This document shows positions 1 to 8,019 of a stretch of DNA of 64,000 nucleotides, piece by piece. Both the position numbers and the translations under genes were made by a program. Under the pieces are notes generated by a model. The model made no database searches, was not told where the DNA came from, and saw only the letters and a program-made list of their open reading frames with translations. The stretch's first letter is position 1, and each line of letters opens with the position of its first letter. The DNA is from Bacteroidota bacterium (GTDB lineage Bacteria; Spirochaetota; Spirochaetia; JABMQR01). The stretch covers positions 1 through 64,000 of the forward strand of contig JABMQR010000278.1 of assembly GCA_013202335.1 (NCBI GenBank). Direction: 5' to 3'.

Positions 1-57
1 CGGTTAGGGTACAACTCCTTAGCAGGGAGCCCGATTCAACCGCTCTCGCACCTCTCC
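1..57 (-). tRNA. tRNA-Ser(GCT), 3' part cut off by window edge
   Basis: Read on the minus strand from 57, the acceptor strand GGAGAGG, a D-arm GAGCGGTTGAATCGG and an anticodon loop CTGCTAA are visible. The anticodon GCT reads serine AGC/AGU codons. The variable arm, T-arm and 3' acceptor strand lie beyond base 1, so only the 5' part is present. Its acceptor and D-arm resemble the neighbouring tRNA-Ser(TGA). Confidence 0.85.
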
Positions 58-173
58 AATAATTCCATTCCGATTCCCGCAGGAAGACACCCAAATAAAT
101 CAAGTGTTCATCCGTTTTGTAAAACGATCCTACTGCAGTGAGTCTTGCAGACAACATTGCAGAACAATCAAAA

Positions 174-258
174 CGGAGAAGGTGGGATTCGAACCCACGG
201 AGCCTCTCGGCTCAACGGTTTTCAAGACCGCCTCCTTCGACCACTCGGACACCTCTCC
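174..258 (-). tRNA. tRNA-Ser(TGA)
   Basis: On the minus strand the 7-bp acceptor stem GGAGAGG/CTTCTCC is closed with one G-U pair. The anticodon loop CTTGAAA carries TGA (reads UCA). There is a long class-II variable arm and a T-loop GGTTCGAATCC. The discriminator base is G and CCA is not encoded. The length of about 85 nt is normal for a class II tRNA. It lies tandem with tRNA-Ser(GCT) in the same orientation, so the two may be cotranscribed. Confidence 0.95.
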
Positions 259-371
259 TAAATCGGCTTTTTACTATATAAATGAACGGACTCTTTGTCA
301 ATATAAGTAGTAGAGTGCTGTATGCATTTTATCGTGGTTTATGTAAACTATTTTTCAGGCAGGAGACAATA

Positions 372-1133
372 ATGAAAAAAATAGCAATTATTCCACCAAT
401 TCCCTTAACCCCTCACGAACATAATCGCCGGCTCAGGCGTTATCAGTCACAGGCAGGGACTGGCTTTATTGTTGATGTCCGTCAATTGAAGGGTGGACCG
501 TTGCTGACGGATAGCGAATACGATCTTTTCTGGGCTTCTGTCTATATGATTTTGGAATCTGAAGCGGCAGAGAGAGAAAATTTCGATGCAGTTATTATCG
601 ACTGTACTGCAGATACTGGAATTGTAGAAATGCGTCAGAGTGTATGTATTCCTGTTGTCGGGGCTTTGGAGGCCGGAATAGAAGAGGCTTATAATGGGAA
701 TCCTGAAGAGAGGATTTCTATACTTGCGCTGGATGACGACTGGAAGAGAATGATAACCAATCAGTTGGCAGCTTATGATCTTTTGGGTTCAATCAGTTCT
801 GTAGAGAGTGTTGGAATGCATGTATATCATCCAGATAAAGAGAAAGGTATGGATCAAACAGATTCTCAAACCTTTTTTAAAAACTTATGTAAAGCAGGAG
901 AGGCGGCTGCGGCTGCCGGGGCAGGAGTTATTGTCTTGGGATCCACAACAGTAATCGCAGAACGGGATGAACTTGAGAAACATCTTGGGATTCGTATAGT
1001 AGACCCAGGAACTGCTGCATTAAGAAAAGCAGAGGTTTTGGTTAATGAAAAGTACTCGAAAGAACGAAATGTACCTAATAAAGAAAAGAAAATACGTTAT
1101 GGGGATGTGATAAGGGAGAAGCTGGGTTTGTAA
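372..1133 (+). CDS. Asp/Glu/hydantoin racemase-superfamily protein
   Basis: A 253-residue protein started at the ATG preceded by AGGAGA; the longer upstream reading frame has no ribosome binding site. The N-terminal strand with PPIPLTP and the block VIIDCTADTG around Cys78 fit the Asp/Glu/hydantoin racemase superfamily, a cytosolic two-lobed fold using two cysteines for proton transfer. The C-lobe segment that normally carries the second cysteine reads VIVLGSTTVIA, so that cysteine is absent. This argues against a standard two-base racemase and for a decarboxylase/isomerase-like or altered member. It stands alone between the tRNAs and a convergent membrane protein gene. The substrate is unknown; a link to the hydantoinase far downstream is only speculative. 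Confidence 0.7.
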   Translation: MKKIAIIPPIPLTPHEHNRRLRRYQSQAGTGFIVDVRQLKGGPLLTDSEYDLFWASVYMILESEAAERENFDAVIIDCTADTGIVEMRQSVCIPVVGALEAGIEEAYNGNPEERISILALDDDWKRMITNQLAAYDLLGSISSVESVGMHVYHPDKEKGMDQTDSQTFFKNLCKAGEAAAAAGAGVIVLGSTTVIAERDELEKHLGIRIVDPGTAALRKAEVLVNEKYSKERNVPNKEKKIRYGDVIREKLGL

Positions 1134-1144
1134 AGAGTCTTGAT

Positions 1145-2059
1145 TTATACGTGAAATTTCTTTTCCAGGAGGTTTCTGAACCGCTCATTTCCTCCGGCAA
1201 CATAAAGAAAGACTGCAACCAGAAGAGCCGCTCCAGATACATAAAACGACCAATCGATAAAGGATCGATTGGTAATATATAAGGTACAAATTATATCAAT
1301 CCCAATAGAGAGCCCCGCAAGTACTACGAAGGCAGATGCAGCTAATGTGTATTTGTGTCCCGGGCGATTCCCCTTTATCAATAGAGTATTAATCCCATTA
1401 ACCAGAAGCGCCAGTCCACCGGTGAGAAGTGTTAAAGGAAGAGCCAGAGTCAGAAACCACTGTCCGCCGGCAAGATATTTCAGGAACCAGAGGAAGAGAG
1501 CTGTTGCTACTGTATACACAATTATTGAGGGGAAAGTGTATCTCTTTCCTATAAATGCGGGTGTTGTAATTATGATAAAAAGGAGGAGAAGGCTCATAAT
1601 TGGATACCAGGCCCAGGAGACCGGAGGGATAAACCCGTCCATTAACAGGAGGAATATCACCGAGGCAACGGTAAAATTAATAAGAAAATTTAACCGTTTT
1701 CCCGTTTTGAACAGGAAAGGAAAAACCAAAGATATCCAAACATATAGTACTGAGAGAATGGGGTAAAAAGACCACGTGACTGCATTATTAGTTAAGACGT
1801 CAATTAAAAGTACCGTTATTACGGGAATCAGCATGGTAATTGAGAAAACTGCAGCAGTTTTGTGAGGAATCCTGTGCATTATTGGCTGAGTAAGTATTTC
1901 TGATATTTCTCTGGAGGTAATCCCGGAAAATGGTAAAGGGTTCTCTTCTTTTATTTGTTTCGGTTTAAGCGTTTCCGGATCAATGGCCGGAATACCGCAC
2001 AGAGGACAGGTTTCAAGTTTATCATCAAGTTCAACACCACATTTAACGCAATACGCCAA
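1145..2059 (-). CDS. Zinc-ribbon membrane protein (DUF6320-like)
   Basis: A 304-residue protein started at a TTG codon, chosen because AGGAGG lies six bases upstream and the next codons give MAYCVKC. Residues 4-21 form a zinc ribbon (Cys4, Cys7, Cys18, Cys21), followed by a proline-rich linker and then about seven to eight hydrophobic segments from residue 70 to 290. Zinc-ribbon-plus-membrane proteins of this type are common in anaerobes and spirochaetes but have no assigned function. It converges on the racemase gene with a gap of only 11 bases. The DUF6320 assignment is by general resemblance. Confidence 0.6.
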   Translation of the reverse strand: MAYCVKCGVELDDKLETCPLCGIPAIDPETLKPKQIKEENPLPFSGITSREISEILTQPIMHRIPHKTAAVFSITMLIPVITVLLIDVLTNNAVTWSFYPILSVLYVWISLVFPFLFKTGKRLNFLINFTVASVIFLLLMDGFIPPVSWAWYPIMSLLLLFIIITTPAFIGKRYTFPSIIVYTVATALFLWFLKYLAGGQWFLTLALPLTLLTGGLALLVNGINTLLIKGNRPGHKYTLAASAFVVLAGLSIGIDIICTLYITNRSFIDWSFYVSGAALLVAVFLYVAGGNERFRNLLEKKFHV

Positions 2060-2204
2060 GACGGCCTCCTAAAGTTGAAAGAACGTTTTGTACACCTTGT
2101 TTCAAAGCAACATCTTTTTTATGGAATAACACAATAATAGTAAATTGTATAACATCTTACTGGAGATCACCAGAGTTGGTTACTGTTTTTGTTTTACCGT
2201 CTAC

Positions 2205-3119
2205 TTATTCTGAACGCTCAAAACTCTCTATGTTCTTGCTGAGCAGGGTCCTGTCGTCAAATATGAATTCACCCGTTATGTTTTTTCCCTTCAGGGTTTC
2301 AGGCAGCCAGTATTGATCATCTTCCCACATTTTATCATAGGGAATTCTGTTTACATTTGCCCAGAATGGGTCAGCCTCATCAGTTTCCTTCATTTCGCCG
2401 GTATGGTCGTAGGCAAAAAATACATATCCCTTTAAGGAGTATCCATCAATAAACTGAAAGTTCAAGACTCCAACCTGAATAGGATCGATAGGGGTAATTC
2501 CTGTCTCTTCCTCAGTTTCACGTACAGCAGCTTCAAGAGCTGTCTCGGTTTCTTCAATTCTTCCGCCGGGAGCATTAATAAGACCATTACCTAATCCCAG
2601 TTTTTTGTGGATAAGCATAACTTCTTCCCCGCGGAATACATAGCAGACTACTGCAGTTTCCCGTGGTTCCCACTCATCCCAGTCAATGTCCTCGACTTTT
2701 CGCGCCTCTGAAGGTTCATCTTCAAATTCAGGCTCTTCAATTTCCGGCTGCTTGTACAGTTCCGGATGAAGGTCCTTATGGCAAACTGCACAGAGGTTGT
2801 CATCATAATACAGGGTCTCATTCAGGGAGAGTTTTACTCCGCATTCAGGACATTTAAACTTAAAGATAAGAATTTTGTCCCTAAATACATATCCAACAGC
2901 AAGAGGAATAATGATTGCCGAAACCCCCAGCCACTGTGGAAGCTGAAACTGAAGAATCAGCACGAAAAGGACATCGAGCAGAAGAACGAGGCTGGCTACA
3001 ATAAGTGTTGCAGTCCGTTTGCGGCGGCTTCGTTTCTGGTATTTTCTTTGGAACAGGTTCAAAGCCAATACAGCAATGATTACCCAATACATTTGGTCGG
3101 TTATTTTTTCTAATATCAT
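2205..3119 (-). CDS. Membrane-anchored zinc-ribbon protein with C-terminal MTH1-like Nudix hydrolase
   Basis: 304 residues with three parts. Residues 10-85 hold about three transmembrane segments. Residues 90-113 hold a zinc ribbon (Cys90, Cys93, Cys110, Cys113), and an acidic linker follows. From about 155 there is a Nudix domain, with the Nudix box at roughly 186-208 (GRIEETETALEAAVRETEEE) matching GX5EX7REUXEEXGU. The C-terminal motif PYDKMWEDDQYWLP resembles the conserved tail of MTH1/NUDT1 enzymes that hydrolyse oxidised purine nucleoside triphosphates. A sanitising Nudix domain tethered to the membrane is an uncommon arrangement. No clear Shine-Dalgarno precedes the chosen ATG, so the start could be a few codons downstream. 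Substrate is inferred from the MTH1-like tail only. Confidence 0.75.
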   Translation of the reverse strand: MILEKITDQMYWVIIAVLALNLFQRKYQKRSRRKRTATLIVASLVLLLDVLFVLILQFQLPQWLGVSAIIIPLAVGYVFRDKILIFKFKCPECGVKLSLNETLYYDDNLCAVCHKDLHPELYKQPEIEEPEFEDEPSEARKVEDIDWDEWEPRETAVVCYVFRGEEVMLIHKKLGLGNGLINAPGGRIEETETALEAAVRETEEETGITPIDPIQVGVLNFQFIDGYSLKGYVFFAYDHTGEMKETDEADPFWANVNRIPYDKMWEDDQYWLPETLKGKNITGEFIFDDRTLLSKNIESFERSE

Positions 3120-3159
3120 AATATCAGGAGCTTATAGGGGGTCGTGAATTTGGTCAATG

Positions 3160-3245
3160 GTTAAGCGCGGCAAGGCCGCGCTTAACTTAGGGGTTTGCTG
3201 GAGGGCGGGATCAGATTGCTGGTCTTGCATTTGTTTCACAAATGC
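3160..3245. repeat. Two tri-loop hairpins in the 3120-3423 intergenic gap
   Basis: The 304-base gap between the Nudix gene and the LacI gene holds no convincing gene. It contains a perfect 12-bp GC-rich hairpin, GTTAAGCGCGGC / GCCGCGCTTAAC with loop AAG (3160-3186), and a perfect 8-bp hairpin GCATTTGT / ACAAATGC with loop TTC (3227-3245). Neither is followed by a T tract, so simple intrinsic terminators are unlikely; they resemble intergenic palindromic repeats. Confidence 0.7.
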
Positions 3246-3423
3246 GGCAGATGGGAGGCTTGAATTGGTATGGGTATGCAGTAAATATTCTCAAGTTAGT
3301 TAAGCGGTGTTATATGGATTCAGAGTTCTGAGTGCAAATATACACGGATCAGGAATTTATGTAACTATTCCGGCGCTAGTACGATCAAGAAAAAGTACCA
3401 TTTAAAGAAATATCTGGTATGTT

Positions 3424-4443
3424 TTACTTTTGTCTTGTAGTTTTTCTTACTATCAACTCCGGTTCCAGGAGTATGGATTCAGGCTGATTTCCGGCTATTA
3501 AACTCTTTAACATTTCGAAAGCCAGAGCTCCGATTTGATCTTTTGGTTGAGCTATCGTAGTCAGTGGGTAGCGAATTTGCAGACTGGCAAAATCAATATC
3601 ATCATAACCCACTACTGAAATATCCTCAGGAACCCGTTTTCCCTCATCCAGGCAGGCTTCAATTACTCCTAATGCTGCCAGGTCAGTTGAGGAAAAGATA
3701 GCAGTAATATCAGGGTTTTTCTGCAGAAGCTTTACAGCCGCATCATACCCCCCTTTGATTGTGAGGTCAGATGGCATTTCAAAACGCTCAAGATCCAGAG
3801 AGATACCGTTTTTCACCAGAGCCCTTCTGAAGCCCTGCCTTCGAAGCTGTATTTCTTTATAATAATCTTCATGAAACGAAACAAAACCAATCTTCTCATG
3901 ACCTAATTTAAGCAAGTGGTTTGTTGCAAGGAACCCACCCTCTTCATCATCCACCAGCAGTGATTTTGCATCAATTCCCTTAATGTGAGTCATTATCTGG
4001 ATAAGCGGGATGCCAGTCTCCAGAAGTTTATTGTAGAATTCGAAATAACGAGGGTCCGGACAGCAGATAATACCATCAACCCGCCTGTTTACCATCCGCT
4101 CAATAGAACCCTTTTCGGATTTAATTGTACTCGAAGAGTTGCCCAATAGAATGTCATATCCATCAGCCAGACATCGTTCCTCAATATCACTAATAATATT
4201 AGTAAAAAAGCTGTTGGTAAGATAAGGGAGGACTACCCCAATCATATAGGTTTTCTGGTTTACCAGGCCCCTGGCTAGAATGTTGGGTTGATAATTCATC
4301 TCTTTAGCAATCTTCAGAATATTTTCTCTGGTGGCACTTGAGAGCCGTCCTTCATTGTTAAGAGCCAGGGATACGGATCTTGGTGACACATTTGCACGTT
4401 TAGCAATATCTTTAATGGTGGTTCGGTTTTGAGTATTCTGCAT
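3424..4443 (-). CDS. LacI-family transcriptional regulator
   Basis: 339 residues. The N-terminal helix-turn-helix and hinge helix (TIKDIAKRANVSPRSVSLAL, then YQPNILARGLV) are classic LacI family, followed by a periplasmic-binding-protein-like sensor domain ending near residue 335. An ATG three codons upstream sits only two bases from GGAGG, so the ATG at 4443 is preferred. The gene is divergent from the sugar ABC transporter at 4663, and LacI-type palindromes flank the shared intergenic region. It probably represses the transporter and itself, with the transported sugar or a derivative as inducer. The ligand cannot be read from sequence. Confidence 0.9.
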   Translation of the reverse strand: MQNTQNRTTIKDIAKRANVSPRSVSLALNNEGRLSSATRENILKIAKEMNYQPNILARGLVNQKTYMIGVVLPYLTNSFFTNIISDIEERCLADGYDILLGNSSSTIKSEKGSIERMVNRRVDGIICCPDPRYFEFYNKLLETGIPLIQIMTHIKGIDAKSLLVDDEEGGFLATNHLLKLGHEKIGFVSFHEDYYKEIQLRRQGFRRALVKNGISLDLERFEMPSDLTIKGGYDAAVKLLQKNPDITAIFSSTDLAALGVIEACLDEGKRVPEDISVVGYDDIDFASLQIRYPLTTIAQPKDQIGALAFEMLKSLIAGNQPESILLEPELIVRKTTRQK

Positions 4444-4471
4444 TATAAGCATGTCCTCCTGGTAGATAAAT

Positions 4472-4486
4472 GGTATAACGTTTACC
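4472..4486. promoter_or_regulatory. Putative LacI-type operator next to the regulator start
   Basis: GGTATAACGTTTACC is a near-perfect 15-base palindrome with the central AACGTT expected of LacI/GalR operators. It sits just upstream of the regulator's start codon and shares its core with the palindrome at 4623-4634, suggesting autoregulation and control of both directions. Confidence 0.55.
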
Positions 4487-4590
4487 TAATTATGTAAAAA
4501 GAGTAACCTATATCAGGATAGCTGTCAACAGTTCGCCTCAGTATATGCAAATGAAGCAACCAGGCTGATAAAAAAATCCTAATAAAAATA

Positions 4591-4634
4591 TTGACAACTG
4601 AAGATTGTGGATGTATAGTTGATTCAACGTTGAA
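4591..4634 (+). promoter_or_regulatory. Sigma-70-type promoter with overlapping LacI-type operator
   Basis: TTGACA (4591-4596), a 17-base spacer and TATAGT (4614-4619) form a strong promoter reading toward the binding-protein gene. The perfect palindrome TTCAACGTTGAA (4623-4634) covers the expected start site, where a bound LacI-family repressor would block transcription. Confidence 0.7.
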
Positions 4635-4662
4635 CCAAAAAACTTTAAAAAGGAGAATGGAT

Positions 4663-5934
4663 ATGAAAAAAATTATTTTTATCCTGATGATGGTCACAGT
4701 ACTTATCGCAGGACTCAGTGCTGCCGGAACTCAGGAACAAAGCGCTGTAGAAAACAAAAATGTTAGTCTCTGGTACCTCTGGGGAGGAACAGAAGGTGAA
4801 AATGTAGAAACAATGATCCAGCAATACAACACTATGCAGGATAACTACATTGTAGAAGGACTTTCAGTTCCCGATCAGCAAAAAATACAGGTTGCAATTG
4901 CAGCAGGTGATGGACCGGATCTTACCGACACCTTCTCCAGTCTGACAAATGCATACGCAGCAAAAGGTATCCTTGAACCGTTGAGCAGCTATATCGAACG
5001 TGACAACTACGACATAGATGATTTTATGCCGTCAGCCATCGCCAGTTCAACAGTTGATGGTGAAATCTATGCCCTTCCGGTATCAGTTAACCTCATGATG
5101 CTCTATTATAACAAAGACCTTCTTGCGAAAGCCGGATACAACAGACCTCCTGAGACAGATGCAGAACTTCTCGAGTATGCTATAGCCACCACAGAGACAG
5201 ATGTTGATGGAACCATCAACGTCCTCGGATTTCCCGATTTTCCCGATATCTACTTTAAAGAACACATGACCTATGCCCTGGGTGGTGATTATGTTGACAT
5301 TAACGGAAAGCTTACTCCTGACAACAGCGGTATTCGAAAAGCAATGAATCTTATTCTTGCATACCGTGAAAAATTCGGTCTCGATAACGTTCTTGCAATA
5401 AACTCCAGCGGTGGGTATATGTCTGCAGCAGATCCCTTCATTTCAGGAAGACAGGCACTAAGAATAGATGGTCCCTGGTTTGGCAGCCACATTAAGAATG
5501 TTCTTAAGCTTGATCTTAATTACGACGTGGCTCCTATTCCCTATCCTGCAGGACAACCAGAACTCGCCAGAGGCGGCCAGGTACAAGCATCAACCTTTTA
5601 TATCGCATCAAATGCAAAAAATAAAGATGGTGCATGGGATTTTATGAGTTGGCTTTTGGATACCAAACAGATGGCAACACTTTCCGCTCAGATGGGATGG
5701 ACTCCAGCTAGAATCTCAGCTCTGGAAGATTCCGCATTAAGCAATGTAACGGACTTTGCCGCATTCACAAAACAGGCGAAAAGCCCAAACCTAACTATTT
5801 TCCCGGCATTCGACGGACAGCAGGAATATCAGAAGATTATTGGTGATGCCTTTGATAAGGTTATTCTTTTCACCGAATCAATTGACGACGCCCTTGCCGC
5901 TGCAGAAAAACAAACGCAGGCACTTGACTACTAA
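4663..5934 (+). CDS. Carbohydrate ABC transporter extracellular binding protein (family 1)
   Basis: 423 residues, started at the second of two close ATGs because AGGAG is seven bases upstream of it. An N-terminal signal peptide (MKKIIFILMMVTVLIAGLSA) is followed by a mature protein beginning near AGTQEQ. There is no lipobox cysteine, so the product is probably released into or held in the periplasm by other means. The body (SLWYLWGGTEGENVETMI, GDGPDLTD, ALPVSVNLMMLYYNKDLL) is typical of family 1 sugar-binding proteins such as MalE/UgpB relatives. It is followed by two MalF/MalG-type permeases. No ATPase gene is nearby, so a shared MsmX-like ATPase is likely. Sugar unknown. Confidence 0.9.
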   Translation: MKKIIFILMMVTVLIAGLSAAGTQEQSAVENKNVSLWYLWGGTEGENVETMIQQYNTMQDNYIVEGLSVPDQQKIQVAIAAGDGPDLTDTFSSLTNAYAAKGILEPLSSYIERDNYDIDDFMPSAIASSTVDGEIYALPVSVNLMMLYYNKDLLAKAGYNRPPETDAELLEYAIATTETDVDGTINVLGFPDFPDIYFKEHMTYALGGDYVDINGKLTPDNSGIRKAMNLILAYREKFGLDNVLAINSSGGYMSAADPFISGRQALRIDGPWFGSHIKNVLKLDLNYDVAPIPYPAGQPELARGGQVQASTFYIASNAKNKDGAWDFMSWLLDTKQMATLSAQMGWTPARISALEDSALSNVTDFAAFTKQAKSPNLTIFPAFDGQQEYQKIIGDAFDKVILFTESIDDALAAAEKQTQALDY

Positions 5935-5953
5935 TAGCAGTATACTATTCAAG

Positions 5954-5971
5954 CCGGGCAGAAATGCCCGG
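5954..5971 (+). terminator. Hairpin after binding-protein gene
   Basis: CCGGGCA-GAAA-TGCCCGG is a perfect 7-bp stem with a GAAA tetraloop directly after the binding-protein gene and before the permeases. There is no T tract. It probably acts as an mRNA-stabilising or processing hairpin that lets the binding protein be made in excess over the permeases. Confidence 0.5.
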
Positions 5972-6000
5972 TTGTATGGTACAATACTGGAACAGCAGTG

Positions 6001-6028
6001 AGAAACCAGAAACCAGAAACCAGAAACC
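6001..6028 (+). repeat. Four tandem copies of the heptamer AGAAACC
   Basis: Four exact 7-base units, followed by a degenerate AGAAGCT, lie between the hairpin and the permease ribosome binding site. The tract is in non-coding leader sequence. Confidence 0.9.
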
Positions 6029-6061
6029 AGAAGCTGGAAGAAGAGATAAGAGCAGGGAATC

Positions 6062-6973
6062 ATGAAAACAAACATCCAACAAAGCATAAATACCAGAAAT
6101 GGCTTACTTTTCTCTCTTCCCTGGATGGTAGGATTCCTCTTATTTATTCTCTATCCACTTTGCGCATCCCTCTATTACAGCTTTACCAATTATAATATGT
6201 TTCAGGCACCTGTGCTGGTGGGGTTTGAAAACTATCGAAATCTTTTTACTGATCATCTGTTCTATAAAAGCCTTTCTAATACATTTTTTATGACCTTTGT
6301 TGGGGGCCCTCTGTATATTGGTATTGGAATTTTGACTGCTGTCATGCTCAATACGAAAATAAAAGGACTCGCGTTTTTTCGTACCATTTTCTATATACCC
6401 TATATCCTCCCTATTGTAGCAACCGCGCTCCTCTGGATATGGGTACTGAACCCGCAGACCGGGCTTATGAATATGGTGCTGGGAAGCATCGGCCTGCATG
6501 GACCGAACTGGCTCGCGGATCCGCGGTATACCAAAATATCACTTATTATTATCGGAGCATGGAGAACCGGACCAATCATGATTCTTTTCCTTGCGGCACT
6601 TCAGGATGTCCCGGTAACCCTCTATGAGGCAGCAACTATTGATGGAGCTGGGGCGATGAGAAGGTTTTTTCGAATCACTCTACCTCTGTTAACCCCGGCA
6701 ATACTTTTTCAGATAATTATGCAGCTTATTATCAACTTTCAGTACTTCACCGAGGCGTACATCATAACTGGTGCAGCAGATAGACTGAACCAGTCGGTAG
6801 GGGGGCCTTTGAATTCACTTCTTTTTTACGCAACCTATCTCTATCAAAATGCATTTAATTATCTGAAAATGGGGAAAGCATCAGCCATGGCCTGGATACT
6901 CTTTATTATCACCGCTGTTATAACTTTGGTAATTTTTAAGACATCAAAAAAGTGGGTATATTATGGCGACTAA
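6062..6973 (+). CDS. Sugar ABC transporter permease (MalF/UgpA type)
   Basis: 303 residues with about six transmembrane helices and the binding-protein-dependent transport loop around residues 195-215 (LYEAATIDGAGAMRRFFRIT, the EAA motif contacting the ATPase). The short periplasmic N-terminus before the first helix (GLLFSLPWMVGFLLFILYP) is typical of the UgpA/LacF group rather than the longer MalF. It overlaps the next permease by 11 bases, indicating translational coupling. Forms the inner-membrane channel with its partner at 6963. Confidence 0.9.
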   Translation: MKTNIQQSINTRNGLLFSLPWMVGFLLFILYPLCASLYYSFTNYNMFQAPVLVGFENYRNLFTDHLFYKSLSNTFFMTFVGGPLYIGIGILTAVMLNTKIKGLAFFRTIFYIPYILPIVATALLWIWVLNPQTGLMNMVLGSIGLHGPNWLADPRYTKISLIIIGAWRTGPIMILFLAALQDVPVTLYEAATIDGAGAMRRFFRITLPLLTPAILFQIIMQLIINFQYFTEAYIITGAADRLNQSVGGPLNSLLFYATYLYQNAFNYLKMGKASAMAWILFIITAVITLVIFKTSKKWVYYGD

Positions 6974-7856
6974 CAGTGCATCACTTGTGAGAAAAAATAC
7001 CACCAACCCCATACGAAAAAGACGGACGTGGGAGAGAAATTGGCCTGTTTACCTCCTGGTCTCGATTGTGAGCCTGGTATTCATCCTGCCGTTTTTCTGG
7101 CTCTTATCAACTTCGTTTAAAAGCCTGAATGAGGCATTCAGTATTCCCCCGACTCTTCTTCCGTCGATATTCCATCCTGAAAATTACGTCGAGGTCTTCA
7201 GGCGGATACCGTTTGCCCGATATACAGTGAACACCTTGATTATAGCCGTTTCCAGTGTTGCCGGAATCCTTTTTTCTACACCACTTGCTGCATATGCCGT
7301 GTCGAAAATCCCATGGAAGGGAAGCAAAATACTTTTCCCCATAATGATTGGAACTATGCTTATCCCTTTTCAGGTGACAATGGTACCGCTCTATTTAGTA
7401 TTTAAACAACTGGGTTGGATCGGCACCTATCTTCCTTTGATAGTTCCCGCCTTTTTTGGCGGAGGGATCGGAGGGGGCTACTATATCTTCCTGCTGCGTC
7501 AGTTTTTTCTCAGTATGCCGAATTCCCTGATAGAGTCAGCTAAACTGGAAGGAGCAAGCGAGTTTCGGATATTTATTTCAATTATATTACCACTCTGCAC
7601 CGCTGCGCTAATAACTGTGGGAATTTTTACTTTCTTGAATACCTGGTCTGACTTTCTGGGACCATTAATCTATTTGACCAGGCAAGAGCTCTATACGCTG
7701 TCGCTCGGGCTGCAGGCATTTCTTGCCTCTCATCATGTTGAGTGGAATTTACTGATGGCGGCGGCTGTACTTTTTAGTATACCCACGCTGCTGATTTTCT
7801 TTGTTGCACAGCGCTATTTTATTGAAGGGGCAAAAACTTCCGGCTTGAAATTCTAG
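6963..7856 (+). CDS. Sugar ABC transporter permease (MalG/UgpE type)
   Basis: 297 residues, six predicted helices, beginning with a basic cytoplasmic tail (RKRRTWERN). The EAA loop near residues 192-212 (LIESAKLEGASEFRIFISII) is clear, and the protein ends with IEGAKTSGLKF, similar to the KG-type C-terminal tail common in MalG relatives. Second half of the heterodimeric channel. The start overlaps the upstream permease. Confidence 0.9.
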   Translation: MATNSASLVRKNTTNPIRKRRTWERNWPVYLLVSIVSLVFILPFFWLLSTSFKSLNEAFSIPPTLLPSIFHPENYVEVFRRIPFARYTVNTLIIAVSSVAGILFSTPLAAYAVSKIPWKGSKILFPIMIGTMLIPFQVTMVPLYLVFKQLGWIGTYLPLIVPAFFGGGIGGGYYIFLLRQFFLSMPNSLIESAKLEGASEFRIFISIILPLCTAALITVGIFTFLNTWSDFLGPLIYLTRQELYTLSLGLQAFLASHHVEWNLLMAAAVLFSIPTLLIFFVAQRYFIEGAKTSGLKF

Positions 7857-8019
7857 GAAGATATCGGTTTAGGATTATCAAAGTGATTAAGAAGTAGTTT
7901 CGGATAAGCTTTTATGTAATTAATGAGCATTTAAACCAGTGCAGCGTGTAAAGAATCATGTGGGGAATTGTATTGAAAAACAGGGAATATGCCAGGATTA
8001 CTAAGGTGAGGACTATGCT

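Noticed and set aside
1269..1766. 165-codon plus-strand reading frame
   Set aside because: It lies antisense to the zinc-ribbon membrane protein, has no family motif and no ribosome binding site; a shadow frame.
6001..6040. Possible CRISPR-like repeats
   Set aside because: The units are seven bases, directly tandem and without spacers, so this is a simple tandem repeat.
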